NCBI GenBank assembly: GCA_902793555.1
Contig: CADBEF010000006.1
Location: 1-45,015, forward strand
Direction: 5' to 3'
Length of the DNA stretch: 45,015 nt
DNA from: an uncultured bacterium
Lineage (GTDB): Bacteria > Verrucomicrobiota > Kiritimatiellia > RFP12 > UBA3636
Shown: positions 16,520-23,887 of the stretch, one piece after another
Numbering within the stretch: the stretch's first letter is position 1
Layout: each line of letters opens with the position of its first letter
Notes under the pieces: generated by a model
Database searches by the model: none
What the model was told of the DNA's origin: nothing
The model's input: the letters and a program-made list of their open reading frames with translations, nothing else
Translations under genes and position numbers: made by a program

Positions 16520-17059
16520 ATGTTCGGGCGCCGCGTCAGGAATCAGGGCGAGTTCGAGGGGGTTGTGGCCGCCTACGGCCGGCAGCTTCTCTGGTACGCC
16601 TTGCGCATGGTCGGCGACCCGGACACGGCGCAGGACGTCGTCCAGGACGCGTTCATCCGCCTGTCCGCGCAGTGGCGCGAGCCGTTCGAACCCTCGCCGC
16701 GGATGAACGCGTGGCTCTACACGGCGGTGCGCAACCTGGCGATCGACCACATCCGCAAGGAGCGCCGCCGCGCCGAGTTCCGCCGCCGCGAGTCGGCGGA
16801 ACTCGCCGCCGCGTCCGCGCCGTCGCCCGGGCAGGGCGGGGGAGGGGACCTGCCGGAGCGAGCCGTCCTCGCCGCCGAGGCGCTCGCGGGGCTCGACGCG
16901 CGGGAGCGGGAAATCGTGGTCCTGCGCGTCTACGAAGAGAAGTCCTTCAAGGAGATTTCGGACATGACCGGACTGACGGTCTCCAACCTGTGGTTCATCC
17001 TCCAGGGCGCCCTCAAGAAGCTCGCCCGCGCGATCGAGAGGAAGGAGAAACGCCCGTGA
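16520..17059 (+). CDS. ECF-type RNA polymerase sigma factor
   Basis: 179 residues from ATG 16520. Region 2 (about residues 10-78) contains FEGVVAAYGRQLLWYALRMV, DPDTAQDVVQDAFIRLSAQW and AWLYTAVRNLAIDHIRKERR. Region 4 (about 118-172) contains LDAREREIVVLRVYEEKSFK and EISDMTGLTVSNLWFILQGA, a helix-turn-helix for the -35 element. A Gly/Pro-rich linker joins them. Region 3 and 1.1 are absent, as in group 4 sigma factors. The stop TGA overlaps the GTG start of a single-pass membrane protein, the usual arrangement with an anti-sigma factor. Confidence 0.92.
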   Translation: MFGRRVRNQGEFEGVVAAYGRQLLWYALRMVGDPDTAQDVVQDAFIRLSAQWREPFEPSPRMNAWLYTAVRNLAIDHIRKERRRAEFRRRESAELAAASAPSPGQGGGGDLPERAVLAAEALAGLDAREREIVVLRVYEEKSFKEISDMTGLTVSNLWFILQGALKKLARAIERKEKRP

Positions 17060-17556
17060 ACGACGAGAAGAAGACGCCGCCGGAGGCGGGACGCGAACCG
17101 CCCCGCGCCGAGACCGCCGAGATGCTCGCGGTCGAGGCGTTCCTGCGCGCCCACGACCCCGCGCTGGCGTTCCCGGACGGGTTCGACCGGGCGCGCGAAC
17201 GCCGGCTGCTCCGGTACATGCGCCATCCGCGACTGGCGATGCTGCTGCTGCACCACCGCACCGCGTCGCTCGCCGGCGCCGTCCTCGCCGTCGCGCTCGT
17301 CGCGCTGGCGATGTACTGGCTCCTTCGCAAGCCCCCGGAAGATCCGGTTCTCGCGATCAAGATCCTGCCGGCCCCCGTCGAACGCCCCGCTCCGCCGCTC
17401 GAAGCGGACGCTCCCGCCGAGGATCCGACGGATCGCGCCGAGCCGTTGCCGTTCGCGTTGCCGGAGGGGCCGTCGTCGGACGACGCCGGCGGCGAGGAGG
17501 ACGACGAGGAGTGGGAACCGGACGAACCGGACTTCGAGGGGGTGGGCGAATGGTGA
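17056..17556 (+). CDS. Single-pass membrane protein, putative anti-sigma partner
   Basis: 166 residues from GTG 17056, which overlaps the sigma-factor stop as GTGA. The cytoplasmic part (1-70) has AEMLAVEAFLRAHDPALAFP and a basic stretch RARERRLLRYMRHPRL. One membrane helix follows (about 73-92, TASLAGAVLAVALVALAMYW). The remainder is Pro-rich and very acidic, ending EEDDEEWEPDEPDFEGVGEW. There is no HXXXCXXC zinc anti-sigma motif and I recognise no family. The anti-sigma role is inferred from position, topology and size only. Its last codons overlap the start of the heptosyltransferase gene. Confidence 0.65.
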   Translation: MNDEKKTPPEAGREPPRAETAEMLAVEAFLRAHDPALAFPDGFDRARERRLLRYMRHPRLAMLLLHHRTASLAGAVLAVALVALAMYWLLRKPPEDPVLAIKILPAPVERPAPPLEADAPAEDPTDRAEPLPFALPEGPSSDDAGGEEDDEEWEPDEPDFEGVGEW

Positions 17557-18557
17557 GCGGCGCCGCCACGCTGGTCGTCAGCCCGAACTGGCTCGGCGAC
17601 GCCGTGATGGCGATGCCGGCCGTCCGCCGGTGGCGGGGTCTGCACCCCGCCACGCGGCTCGCCGTCCTCGCCAAACCCGGCGTGGCCCCGCTCTGGGAGA
17701 TGGTCCGGGGCGTGGACGAAGTCGTCCGCCTCGAGCCCGGCAACCGCGGCACGCTGGCCGCGGGGCGCGCGTTGCGCGGGCGCGGGTTCTCCGAAGCCCT
17801 GATCCTTCCCAATTCGTTCCGCTCCGCGCTCGTCCCGTGGCTCGCGCGCATCCCGCGGCGCCGCGGGACGGCCTTCCACGCCCGCTGGGCGCTCGTGAAC
17901 GACCGCGTCCGCTTCGAGGGCGCGGAGAAGGCGATGCACCAGGCGCGCGAAGACTTCAAGATCCTCTGCGGCGACACGGAGGGCGACCCGGCGGACACGG
18001 GCTTCGAGCCGCCGCGCGAGGACGCCGCCTCGCTCGCCGCGCTCGGCGTCCCGGCGGGCGGCGGTCCGCTCGTCGGCGTCATTCCCGGCGCCGCGCGCGG
18101 TCCGTCGAAGCGCTGGCCGCACTTCGCCGCGGCGGCGCGGCTCGTGGCGGCGGCCGTCCCGGGCGTCCGTTTCGCGGTATGCGGCGGCGGCGGCGAAGCG
18201 GCGCTGTGCGAGGAAACCGCGCGGGCGATCGGCCCGGCGGCGGCGAGCGTCGCCGGGCGGACGTCGCTGGCGCGGTTCGCGTCGCTGCTAGCCTCGTGCG
18301 ACGCCGTGCTGTGCAACGACAGCGGCGGGATGCACCTGGCCAGCGCCGCCGGGACGCCCGTCGTGGCCGTGTTCGGCCGCACCGATCCGGACAAGACCGG
18401 GCCGGTGGGCCCGGGCGCGGTCCTCGTGCGGGCCGAAGGCGTGTCCGTTTCGCGCCGGATCGCGCGCGACGACCCCGCCGCGGTCGCGGCGCTCGCGTCG
18501 ATCCCGCCGGAGCGCGTCGCGGACGCGTGCGTCCGCCTGCTCGGCGGCCGGCGCTAG
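17550..18557 (+). CDS. waaF: ADP-heptose:LPS heptosyltransferase II (GT9 family)
   Basis: 335 residues. The GT9 pattern is clear: LVVSPNWLGDAVMAMPAVRR at the N-terminus (donor-domain loop), ALILPNSFRSALVPWLARIP, a mid-protein GVIPGAARGPSKRWPHFAAA and CNDSGGMHLASAAGTPVVAV followed by FGRTDPDKTGP. These match WaaF, which adds the second heptose to the lipopolysaccharide inner core at the cytoplasmic face. Overlap with the sigma/anti-sigma pair suggests that LPS core synthesis is tied to an envelope signal. ATG 17550 is chosen; GTG 17553 is an alternative. The stop TAG is shared in CTAG with the convergent permease gene. Confidence 0.88.
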   Translation: MVSGAATLVVSPNWLGDAVMAMPAVRRWRGLHPATRLAVLAKPGVAPLWEMVRGVDEVVRLEPGNRGTLAAGRALRGRGFSEALILPNSFRSALVPWLARIPRRRGTAFHARWALVNDRVRFEGAEKAMHQAREDFKILCGDTEGDPADTGFEPPREDAASLAALGVPAGGGPLVGVIPGAARGPSKRWPHFAAAARLVAAAVPGVRFAVCGGGGEAALCEETARAIGPAAASVAGRTSLARFASLLASCDAVLCNDSGGMHLASAAGTPVVAVFGRTDPDKTGPVGPGAVLVRAEGVSVSRRIARDDPAAVAALASIPPERVADACVRLLGGRR

Positions 18558-20254
18558 ACGCGGAAGAGCGCGCCCATCTTCTTCCCGAGGAGGACCGACA
18601 CGCCGGCGATCGTCACGGTGAGGAACATCATCGCCCAGACGCCGAGCGCGCTGGCGACGTATTTGCCCGTGCCGAGCAGCTGGAAGAGCTCGTAGATCGT
18701 CTTGGTGATCGGATAGAACCGGGCCTGTTGCGCGAGCATGAGGGAGTCGGACACTTCGAGCATCGAGAAGGCGAACGCGAGCAGGAGGCCGGCGACGAGG
18801 TTCGCCGCGATGAGCGGCAGCGTGATGCGCCGCATCGTGCGCGCCGGCGAGGCGCCGAGGTTCCACGCGGCTTCCTCGAACGCCTCGGAGGTCTGCTGGA
18901 GGCCCGCCACGGCCGATCGGACCATGTAGGGCAGGCGCCGCACCGCGTAGGCGACGACGAGGAAGAGCGTCGGGTTCACGCGGACGTCGAACAGGGCCGT
19001 CCAGAAGCCGCTCGAGCGAACCCAGCCGAGGTTCGAGAGCCAGGACGAAATCGCCAGGTAGCCGAACGCCATCACGAGGCCGGGAACCGCGAGCGGGATC
19101 ATCGAGAGGGCGTCCAGCACGCCCGCGCCGCGGATTTTCGAGCGGACGACGAGGAACGCGATCGAGACGCCGAGAACCAGGTTCGCGCACACGGCCGCGG
19201 ACGCGAAGAGGAGCGAGTTGCGGATCGACGCCACGGTCATCTCGTGGCCGAGCGCCTCCGCGTAGTTGCCGAGCGTGAAGACCTGCGGCAGGACCGTCCC
19301 GTACCACGAGCCGGGCTTCGAGAACGAGGTCAGGACGACGCCGAAGTGCGGCAACAGCGCCACGCCCGTGACGAGCGCGAACGGAAGGAGCGCGGCCGCG
19401 GCGCGCCAGCCGCGCAGGCGTTTGGGGGCGAACGTCACGGCCGCCTTTCCCTGCATCGCGTAGGCGTTGCGCCCGAACGCGCACTTGCCCAGCGCGTAGA
19501 GCAGAACGGACGCGGAGAGCACGACGAACACCAGCGCGTAGGGGAAGTGCGAGGAGCCGATTTCCTTCAGGGCGTCGAAGACCTGCACGGAAGCGCATGT
19601 CGTGTAGCCGAGCATGAGGGGCGCGCCCAGCTCCGTGAAGCTCCAGATGAAGACGATCGTGCAGCCGGCGAAGAGGCCCGGAACGATGAGCGGCAGCGTC
19701 ACGCGGAAGAACCGCTTCCAGCCCGGGCAGCCCAGGTTCGCGGCCGCTTCGTCCATGGCCGGATCCACGTTCGCCAGGGCCGCCGTCGCGTTCAAGTAGA
19801 CGATCGGGTAGAGCGCGAGGGCCTGGATGAAGACGACGCCCCAGTAGCGCGCCTGCCCCAGCCAGTCCACGTGCGTCCCGAGGAGGGAGTTGAGCACGCC
19901 GTACGTGCCGAGGATCTGCGTCATGCCGATCGCGCCGACGAACGGTGGCAGGATCATCGGCACGAGGACGACCGCCGAGAAGATTCCCTTGCCCGCGAAG
20001 TCCCATTTGTGCGAAATCCAGGCGAGCGGCAGCGCCACGAGCAGGCAGAGGGTCGTCGTCCCGAGCGCGATCAGGACGCTGTTGCCGAGCCCCTCGGCGT
20101 AGATCGGGTTGCGGAAGACGGACGCCAGGTGCCGCAGCGTGAAGCCCCCGTCGTCCCAGAAGCCGCCCTTCACCACGAGGAAGACGGGCAGCAGGAACAG
20201 GACCGCGAGGAGGGCGGACACGAGGAGGAAGAGCGGCATCCAGCGGTTTTTCAT
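18554..20254 (-). CDS. ABC transporter double permease (FbpB-like, two MetI domains)
   Basis: 566 residues from ATG 20254, with a promoter eight bases upstream. Two binding-protein-dependent permease domains are fused. Each has an EAA-type loop: DEAAANLGCPGWKRFFRVTL (first half) and EEAAWNLGASPARTMRRITL (second half). About twelve membrane helices are visible. This layout is typical of ferric iron (FbpB/SfuB), thiamine and aminoethylphosphonate importers. No cognate binding protein or dedicated ATPase is adjacent on this strand; the ATPase at 20566 is PotA-like and divergently placed, though FbpC and PotA are close relatives. The substrate is undetermined, with iron the default for the family. 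Confidence 0.85.
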   Translation of the reverse strand: MKNRWMPLFLLVSALLAVLFLLPVFLVVKGGFWDDGGFTLRHLASVFRNPIYAEGLGNSVLIALGTTTLCLLVALPLAWISHKWDFAGKGIFSAVVLVPMILPPFVGAIGMTQILGTYGVLNSLLGTHVDWLGQARYWGVVFIQALALYPIVYLNATAALANVDPAMDEAAANLGCPGWKRFFRVTLPLIVPGLFAGCTIVFIWSFTELGAPLMLGYTTCASVQVFDALKEIGSSHFPYALVFVVLSASVLLYALGKCAFGRNAYAMQGKAAVTFAPKRLRGWRAAAALLPFALVTGVALLPHFGVVLTSFSKPGSWYGTVLPQVFTLGNYAEALGHEMTVASIRNSLLFASAAVCANLVLGVSIAFLVVRSKIRGAGVLDALSMIPLAVPGLVMAFGYLAISSWLSNLGWVRSSGFWTALFDVRVNPTLFLVVAYAVRRLPYMVRSAVAGLQQTSEAFEEAAWNLGASPARTMRRITLPLIAANLVAGLLLAFAFSMLEVSDSLMLAQQARFYPITKTIYELFQLLGTGKYVASALGVWAMMFLTVTIAGVSVLLGKKMGALFRV

Positions 20255-20262
20255 GGCCGGCG

Positions 20263-20291
20263 ATTCTAGCAGATCGCCCGTCCGCCCGCAA
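20263..20291 (-). promoter_or_regulatory. Promoter of the double permease gene
   Basis: TTGCGG (20291-20286), 17 bp, TAGAAT (20268-20263) with extended TGC; the box ends eight bases before the ATG. Confidence 0.7.
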
Positions 20292-20328
20292 CGTGTCCGC
20301 TCGCGTCGGCGCGGCGCGATTTTCGTTG

Positions 20329-20357
20329 TTGACTTCGCGCCGTGCATTTGGTAGCTT
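20329..20357 (+). promoter_or_regulatory. Promoter of tRNA-Pro
   Basis: TTGACT (20329-20334), 17 bp, TAGCTT (20352-20357) with extended TGG. It is divergent from the permease promoter. The tRNA begins 43 bases beyond the -10. Confidence 0.65.
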
Positions 20358-20400
20358 TTCCACCCGTCGCCGCGCGAGCGGCGGCGCTTCGGAACACCGT

Positions 20401-20477
<77 letters not shown>

Positions 20478-20497
20478 TTTTTCCGATGCGCTCGGAT

Positions 20498-20521
20498 CCG
20501 CGCCACGGCGCGGGTTTTTCT
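20498..20521 (+). terminator. Intrinsic terminator after tRNA-Pro
   Basis: CCGCGC-CACG-GCGCGG hairpin (20498-20513) followed by GTTTTTCTT. It is the clearest Rho-independent terminator in the window and stands between the tRNA and potA. Confidence 0.85.
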
Positions 20522-20565
20522 TCACCAAGGAGGGGAACCCTCCGCCGCACTCGGGGTCATCATCG

Positions 20566-21798
20566 ATGGACGATTTCCTGGTGTTCAAGGGCGTGACGAA
20601 GCGCTTCGGGGCCATGACGGCCGTGGACGACGTCACATTCAACGTGAAACGTGGCGAGTTCTTCTCGCTGCTGGGTCCGAGCGGATGCGGCAAGACGACG
20701 CTGCTGCGCATGCTGGCCGGCTTCGAGCGGCCGGACGCGGGGCGCATCTTCCTCGACGGGAAGGACGTCACGGCGATGCCGCCGGACAAGCGGCGCGTGA
20801 ACACGGTCTTCCAGAACTACGCGCTTTTCCCGCACCTGACGCTCTGGGACAACATCGCGTTCGGCCTGCGCCTGCAGCGCCGCCCCAAGGACGAGATCGA
20901 GGAGCGCGTGCGCCGCATGCTCCGCCTCATCCAGATGGAGGGCCAGGAGTGGAAGAAGCCGACGCAGATCTCCGGCGGCCAGAAGCAGCGCGTCGCGATC
21001 GCCCGCGCGCTCGTGCTCGAGCCGCAGGTGCTGCTCCTGGACGAGCCGCTCGCCGCGCTCGACCTGAAGCTGCGCCAGCACATGCAGATCGAGCTGGACC
21101 GCATCCACGACCAGGTCGGCATCACGTTCCTCTACGTCACGCACGACCAGGGCGAGGCGATGAGCCTCTCGGACCGCATCGCCGTGATGAACCGCGGCAA
21201 GGTCGAGCAGATCGACAAGCCGGCCGCGCTCTACGAGGCGCCCCGCAGCTCGTTCGTCGCGGCGTTCATCGGCGACACGAACTTCTTCGAGGGGACCGTT
21301 TCCGAGCTGGTCGACGACAACTACTGCCGCGTCTCGGTCGAGGACTTCGGCGACATCGTCTGCTTCAACGACAAGCACATCAAGGCCGGCGCGAAGGTCT
21401 ACCTCTCGGTCCGCCCCGAGAAGATGCACCTCACCCACGAGAAGCCCGCCGACCTGCACGGCGGCAAGCTCAACGTCTACGCGGCCACGGTCGACCAGAA
21501 GATCTACCAGGGCGCCTGGACGCGCTTCTGGGTGTGGCGCGGCGCGAGCAAGGACGACTGCTGGGAGCTATCCGTGCTGCAGGTCCACAACCGGTACCTC
21601 CTCGACCAGCAGGAAATCGGCTGGGACGAGAAGGTCTGGCTCTCGTGGCACGCGGACGACGGCTTCATGCTCGAGAGCTACGCCGAGCAGGACGAGGAGA
21701 TGCTGCCGCACCCGACCGAGGAGGCGTCCGACGCCTCGGTCGCCCCCGACCCCGCGCCGGCCGCCGCCGGCGCCGCAGACGGCGAGGCCGCAAAATGA
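20566..21798 (+). CDS. potA: Spermidine/putrescine-type ABC importer ATPase
   Basis: 410 residues. Walker A is GPSGCGKTT, the Q-loop FQNYALFPHLT, the signature ISGGQKQRVAIARAL, Walker B VLLLDEPLAALD and the switch VTHDQ. A TOBE-type regulatory domain follows (about 240-380) with NFFEGTVSELVDD and LSVRPEKMHL. The C-terminus is an acidic Ala/Pro tail absent from most PotA proteins. The ATG at 20566 has no obvious Shine-Dalgarno sequence; an AAGGAGGGG sits about 30 bases upstream within a small inverted repeat. No promoter is evident after the tRNA-Pro terminator, so expression may depend on read-through. First gene of potABC. Confidence 0.9.
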   Translation: MDDFLVFKGVTKRFGAMTAVDDVTFNVKRGEFFSLLGPSGCGKTTLLRMLAGFERPDAGRIFLDGKDVTAMPPDKRRVNTVFQNYALFPHLTLWDNIAFGLRLQRRPKDEIEERVRRMLRLIQMEGQEWKKPTQISGGQKQRVAIARALVLEPQVLLLDEPLAALDLKLRQHMQIELDRIHDQVGITFLYVTHDQGEAMSLSDRIAVMNRGKVEQIDKPAALYEAPRSSFVAAFIGDTNFFEGTVSELVDDNYCRVSVEDFGDIVCFNDKHIKAGAKVYLSVRPEKMHLTHEKPADLHGGKLNVYAATVDQKIYQGAWTRFWVWRGASKDDCWELSVLQVHNRYLLDQQEIGWDEKVWLSWHADDGFMLESYAEQDEEMLPHPTEEASDASVAPDPAPAAAGAADGEAAK

Positions 21799-22997
21799 CG
21801 GACGGGCCCGGCCGCCCGCGCACGGGCTTCCTGCGGCGCGTCCGCCACCACGGCGGCGAACTCGCGCTCACCGCGCCGTCGTTCATCTGGATGACGTTCT
21901 TCTTCGTCATCCCGACGGCGATCGTCTTCCTGCTCACGTTCCGCCCGACCGCCGCGGACGGCGGAATCGGGACCGGCTGGACGCTCGAGACGTGGCGGAC
22001 GATTTCCAACCCGAACTACCCGTCGATCGTCTGGCGCACGATCTGGCTCTCGGTCGTCGCGACGGCGCTTTCGATCGGCATCGCGCTTCCGTGCGCGTTC
22101 GCGATGGCCCGCACGAGCGCCCGGTGGCGCTCGGTTCTCGTCGGGCTCGTGATCCTGCCGTTCTGGACGAGCTTCCTCATCCGCGTTTTCGCGTGGAAGA
22201 ACCTGCTCCACCCGCAGGCCGCGCTCGCGCGCGCGCTGCACACGGACCTCGGGGCGGCGGGCTTCCTCGCGCTGCAGGACGTGATGCTCTTCGCGCTTCT
22301 CTTCGGCGCCGGGTGCCTCGCGCTGTTCCTCGCCAACTCGTTGCGGATGTCGTCCACCGCGCGCGGCAAGGCCGCGTGCGCGGCGCTGCTCGCGGCGACC
22401 GTCGCCGGCGCGCTCTGGTGCGCGAAGCTGTGGATCGGCTTCACGTCGTCCCGCATCGGCGCCGGCGTCTGCTCGATCGTCCCGCCCGGCGCGCCGCTGC
22501 TCTACAACTCCTTCGCGATCCTGGTGGTGATGGTGTACACGTACCTGCCCTTCGCGATCCTGCCTCTCTACGCGGCGGCGGAGAAATTCGACTTCGCGCT
22601 GCTGGAGGCCGCGCTCGACCTCGGCGCGCGGCCGGTCCGCGCGTTCGTGAACGTGTTCGTCCCCGGCGTGAAGGCCGGCATCTACTCGGCGGTGCTCATG
22701 GTTCTCATCCCGGCGCTGGGCTCCTACGTGATCCCCGACATGGTCGGCGGGCCGGACGCCGAGATGATCGGCTCGAAGATCTACCAGCGCGCGATCCCGG
22801 ACCGCAACCTGCCGCACGCCAGCGCGCTCTCCGCGCTGCTCATGCTCGGCGTGCTCGTCCCGCCCGGGATCGCGTGGCTCGTCTTCCGCCGCCGCCACAT
22901 CGGCGCGACGGAGACGGACGTCGTGCGCTCGATCGGCTCGACTTCGAACCTCGGCAACCTCGGCGGCCGCCGGCGCCGGGAGGGAGGCGCGGCATGA
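21795..22997 (+). CDS. potB: Spermidine/putrescine ABC permease PotB with an internal insertion
   Basis: 400 residues, about 100 longer than usual PotB. It begins with an ATGA overlap on potA. N-terminal helices include LTAPSFIWMTFFFVIPTAIV; typical PotB motifs are LVGLVILPFWTSFLIRVFAW, LLYNSFAILVVMVYTYLPFA and the EAA loop LLEAALDLGARPVRAFVNVF. Between FAWKNLLHPQ and LLYNSF lies an extra segment (about 155-230) with two additional hydrophobic helices (LFALLFGAGCLALFLA and AACAALLAATVAGALW). The inserted pair is not part of the standard six-helix core. The C-terminus is basic. Inner-membrane channel subunit; the polyamine substrate is inferred from family. Confidence 0.87.
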   Translation: MTDGPGRPRTGFLRRVRHHGGELALTAPSFIWMTFFFVIPTAIVFLLTFRPTAADGGIGTGWTLETWRTISNPNYPSIVWRTIWLSVVATALSIGIALPCAFAMARTSARWRSVLVGLVILPFWTSFLIRVFAWKNLLHPQAALARALHTDLGAAGFLALQDVMLFALLFGAGCLALFLANSLRMSSTARGKAACAALLAATVAGALWCAKLWIGFTSSRIGAGVCSIVPPGAPLLYNSFAILVVMVYTYLPFAILPLYAAAEKFDFALLEAALDLGARPVRAFVNVFVPGVKAGIYSAVLMVLIPALGSYVIPDMVGGPDAEMIGSKIYQRAIPDRNLPHASALSALLMLGVLVPPGIAWLVFRRRHIGATETDVVRSIGSTSNLGNLGGRRRREGGAA

Positions 22998-23836
22998 AGC
23001 GCATGGAACGCCGCTCGCGGGGCGTCTTCTGGACGATCCTGCTGTTCTTCTACGTCCCGATCGTCGTGCTGATCGTGAACTCCTTCAACAAGGACCGCTA
23101 CTGCGGCCCGTGGCGGGGCTTCACCTTCAAGTGGTACGACCGCCTGTTCAACGACCACGAGATCTGGCAGGCGCTCGGCAACACGATCCAGGTCGCGGTC
23201 GGCGCGACGGTCGCGTCCGTCGTCCTCGGGACGCTCGCCGCGCTCGCGATCAGCAAGTACAAGGGCAAGATCCAGGGCGCCCACTACGGCCTGCTCTACA
23301 CGCACCTCGTGCTGCCGGACATCCTGATGGGCATCTCGCTGCTGCTCTTCTTCATCTCGCTCGGGCTGGAGCTGAGCCTGTTCACCGTGTTCCTCGCGCA
23401 CACGACGTTCTGCGTGAGCTACGTCGCGATGGCGGTGCTCGGGCGGCTGGAGGACTTCGACGGCGCGCTCCTGGAGGCCTCGCGCGACCTCGGGGCCAAC
23501 CCGTGGCAGACGTTCTGGAAGGTGCAGTTCCCGCTGCTGCTGCCGGGCATCGCCGCGGGCGGCATGCTCGCCTTCACGCTCTCGATCGACGACTTCGTGA
23601 TCACGTTCTTCGTGAACGGCGCGGGCGCCGAGACGCTGCCGGTGAAGATCTACGGCATGATCAAGCGCAGCCCGAACCTGCCGGAGATCAACGCGCTCTC
23701 GACGCTGATGATGATCGTCACGCTCCTGGCGGTCGTCGCGAGCCGCATGATGCAGCGCTCGCGCAACCCCGCGGCCAAGCCCGCCGCCGGCGCCCCCGCG
23801 CTTCCCGAAGGCCAGGGCGGCCGCGTCCGGCGTTAG
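22994..23836 (+). CDS. potC: Spermidine/putrescine ABC permease PotC
   Basis: 280 residues starting in an ATGA overlap with potB; AGGGAGG about ten bases upstream is a fair ribosome-binding site. Six membrane helices are visible. PotC marks are LIVNSFNKDRYCGPWRGFTF, YTHLVLPDILMGISLLLFF, the EAA loop LLEASRDLGANPWQTFWKVQ and FTLSIDDFVITFFVNGAGAE. The C-terminal tail is Ala/Pro-rich. The periplasmic binding protein PotD, normally the fourth gene, is absent here; the next gene has its own promoter and an unrelated product. Confidence 0.92.
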   Translation: MKRMERRSRGVFWTILLFFYVPIVVLIVNSFNKDRYCGPWRGFTFKWYDRLFNDHEIWQALGNTIQVAVGATVASVVLGTLAALAISKYKGKIQGAHYGLLYTHLVLPDILMGISLLLFFISLGLELSLFTVFLAHTTFCVSYVAMAVLGRLEDFDGALLEASRDLGANPWQTFWKVQFPLLLPGIAAGGMLAFTLSIDDFVITFFVNGAGAETLPVKIYGMIKRSPNLPEINALSTLMMIVTLLAVVASRMMQRSRNPAAKPAAGAPALPEGQGGRVRR

Positions 23837-23849
23837 CGTCCGGCGGGCG

Positions 23850-23879
23850 TTGAAAGGGCCGCGTCCGTTGTGCTAGAAT
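23850..23879 (+). promoter_or_regulatory. Promoter of the unknown protein / M20 peptidase pair
   Basis: TTGAAA (23850-23855), 18 bp, TAGAAT (23874-23879) with extended TGC. The ATG follows after eight bases, which also rules out the in-frame ATG-like start upstream at 23870. Confidence 0.7.
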
Positions 23880-23887
23880 GCGCCGCC

